Shown: in pieces, positions 16,850 through 17,834 of the stretch
Layout: each line of letters opens with the position of its first letter
Position numbering within the stretch: position 1 is the first letter of the stretch
Assembly: GCA_030248135.1 (NCBI GenBank)
Contig: JASANC010001150.1
Span: 1-17,834 of the forward strand
Reading direction: 5' to 3'
Source: Theristus sp. LFF4_11
Taxonomy: Eukaryota; Nematoda; Chromadorea; Monhysterida; Xyalidae
Length of the DNA stretch: 17,834 bases
Notes under the pieces: model-generated
What the model was told of the DNA's origin: nothing
The model's input: only the letters and a program-made list of their open reading frames with translations
Database searches by the model: none
Program-made: the position numbers and the translations under genes

Positions 16850-17623
16850 GTGTCGCAGAATTTATGCCAAGAATTAGTGGATCCGCTGTTTGAGCACGAA
16901 GCGCAGTCAGATACGCAACGTACGCACACGCCAAAACTCGCTGCCAAGGATTGGCAGGACATTGTTGAAATCGCGCCGGGTTTTTGGGGTTCAAATCGCA
17001 CGCTTACAGTTCAGTACAGTTACTGCTGTGTGGCTCATTGCGCGAGTGTTGTCAATACTTTCGTAGAACGCGGCGAAATGGCATCAATGGATGGCAAAAC
17101 GTGTTTCTCAAGTCTTGGTGACGTGGCTCATTGTAGTCCGTCGGTAAACGTGTGCGCCTTAACAACGTCGATTATTCTGTTTCGCGCAAATCAGCTCAAT
17201 ACTAGTGTCTGTCCGATGGCTGATCGTGGACAGTATGCGGGCATGTTATCAAATTCACATTTAATCATTGACAAGCTGCAAGCCGCGTTTTCGTTTTCAC
17301 CGCCGCAGCCGCGCATAGTGCTGTGTTTGGGCAAAGTCCACGTGCCAGATCAAGGAGGAACTGCAGTGACCTGGCGCATTAAACCTCGCAGCCGCGAAAA
17401 GCGCGAATCGCAGTCGCTAAATGTTGAAGCCGATAGTGCCACCAGCGCCCCAGCCGTAACGTCCACTGATCCGCTGTTCAGTGCTTTTCCAAACTCTGGA
17501 CCGGATCCAGAAAATGCTAAATTCCAGTACTTGCTCGACGAAATTTCGCAATTGACCACGGCGCAGTTTTCAAAGATGTGGTTGGCCTACTGTGAACTAA
17601 GTAATAGAGTGACGCGTTGCTAG
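16850..17623 (+). CDS. unrecognised ORF between gag and RNase H
   Basis: The frame is open from 16712 to the stop at 17621-17623, about 300 codons, in a GC-richer region with the codon habits of gag. There is no early ATG; GTG at 16850 begins a conservative estimate, and the segment is more likely an exon or the middle of a polyprotein. The first part is Cys-rich (SYCCVAHCASV, DVAHCSPSVNVCAL), then IVLCLGKVHVPDQGG, then an acidic Ser/Pro/Ala-rich linker, then helical KFQYLLDEISQLTTAQFSKM at the end. It sits where protease and reverse transcriptase should be, but I find no D-T/S-G-A and no Y-x-D-D. It could be a captured cellular segment or a lineage-specific Gag/Pol region. Confidence 0.45.
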   Translation: MSQNLCQELVDPLFEHEAQSDTQRTHTPKLAAKDWQDIVEIAPGFWGSNRTLTVQYSYCCVAHCASVVNTFVERGEMASMDGKTCFSSLGDVAHCSPSVNVCALTTSIILFRANQLNTSVCPMADRGQYAGMLSNSHLIIDKLQAAFSFSPPQPRIVLCLGKVHVPDQGGTAVTWRIKPRSREKRESQSLNVEADSATSAPAVTSTDPLFSAFPNSGPDPENAKFQYLLDEISQLTTAQFSKMWLAYCELSNRVTRC

Positions 17624-17834
17624 TTCACCCGCGTTTTGATCGGCCATTTTTCATACAGTCGGACGCTTCCGACGTCGCAATCGGTGCAATATTGTCGCAA
17701 CAGCATGAAGATACTCTACATCCGATCGCATACGCTTCGCGCGTACTTCAACCTGCTGAGTTGAATTATCCTGCCTGTGAAAAGGAAGTGCTAGCCATTG
17801 TGTACGCGTGCAATCAGTTTAGGCAATATATCTG
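17608..17834 (+). CDS. pol: Ty3/gypsy RNase H domain, N-terminal part, cut by window end
   Basis: RNase H of the Pol protein degrades the RNA strand during reverse transcription. The frame opens after a TAG at 17605-17607 with the linker that normally joins the reverse transcriptase thumb to RNase H (LLVHPRFDRPFFIQ). It continues into the core: SDASDVAIGAILSQ with the first catalytic Asp, HPIAYASRVL, then LNYPACEKEVLAIVYA with the catalytic Glu, and QFRQYI at the edge. No start codon is expected in the middle of Pol. The preceding ORF is in another frame, and reverse transcriptase is absent upstream, so this is the 3' side of an internal deletion or rearrangement near 17605. Integrase would follow outside the window. 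Confidence 0.85.

Larger units (their letters stand above)
6914..17834 (+). mobile_element. Ty3/gypsy-like LTR retroelement, 3' part beyond window, split by FB2
   Basis: The element reads left to right: probable 5' LTR, primer-binding-like site, leader ORF, gag with coiled coils and a CCHC knuckle, a 5.5 kb foldback insertion, continued gag-like coding with four more zinc knuckles, an unrecognised ORF, and the first part of a Ty3/gypsy RNase H. GC content and Arg (CGC)/Ala (GCA) codon preference are alike on both sides of the insertion and unlike the surrounding AT-rich DNA, which supports one element. I see no protease motif (D-T/S-G) and no reverse transcriptase catalytic box between gag and RNase H. 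Frameshifts and the insertion make it inactive as it stands. Integrase and the 3' LTR would lie past 17834. Confidence 0.7.

Noticed and set aside
1..17834. tRNA, rRNA or spliced-leader RNA genes
   Set aside because: I looked for cloverleaf-type pairs with A/B box motifs and for rRNA-like conserved segments and saw none. A covariance search would be needed to be certain.

Overview
The window is eukaryotic, most likely from an invertebrate animal. There are no operons or ribosome binding sites, long AT-rich stretches, no complete host gene that I can recognise, and a dense pile of transposable elements of animal type: hAT-like and TA-flanked miniature elements, foldback elements, a Helitron and a Ty3/gypsy-like LTR retroelement. 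I cannot name the species. Almost everything interpretable is transposon in transposon, and insertion boundaries can often be read to the base because target duplications or an uninterrupted mirror copy survive.

Left third (about 767-5069): a foldback element (FB1) whose two arms are inverted copies of each other. The left arm is broken by a 231 bp TA-flanked MITE (1022-1252) and a 1185 bp hAT-like element (1375-2559, 8 bp duplication). Its centre is occupied by a second hAT-like element (2831-4387, 8 bp duplication), which holds a third (3198-3952, 8 bp duplication). The uninterrupted right arm (4388-5069) shows the empty sites for the two arm insertions. The 1375-2559 element carries minus-strand, gene-like fragments, one of which weakly resembles a LEDGF/HDGF integrase-binding-type helical domain. 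Positions 1-766 and 5070-6913 are mostly gene-free, apart from an exon-like minus-strand fragment at 5918-6271.

Right two thirds (6914 to the window end): an LTR retroelement cut by the window edge. It has a probable 5' LTR (6914-7656) with a 29 bp triple repeat, a primer-binding-like site at 7658, a small disrupted leader ORF, a frameshifted gag with one CCHC knuckle (8335-10158), then a 5.5 kb foldback insertion (FB2, 10159-15644). The retroelement frame resumes at 15654 with more coiled coil, an Arg/Ser-rich tract and four zinc knuckles. An unrecognised 257-codon ORF follows, then the start of a Ty3/gypsy RNase H domain running off the edge. No protease or reverse transcriptase is visible between gag and RNase H.

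FB2 has arms built of about 375 bp tandem units in opposite orientation. Its right arm is split by a 2504 bp non-autonomous Helitron (12624-15127) inserted exactly between A and T. The Helitron carries telomere-like minisatellites and a 588 bp internal duplication. Implied order of events: LTR element, then FB2 into its gag, then Helitron into FB2; independently FB1, then its MITE and hAT insertions.
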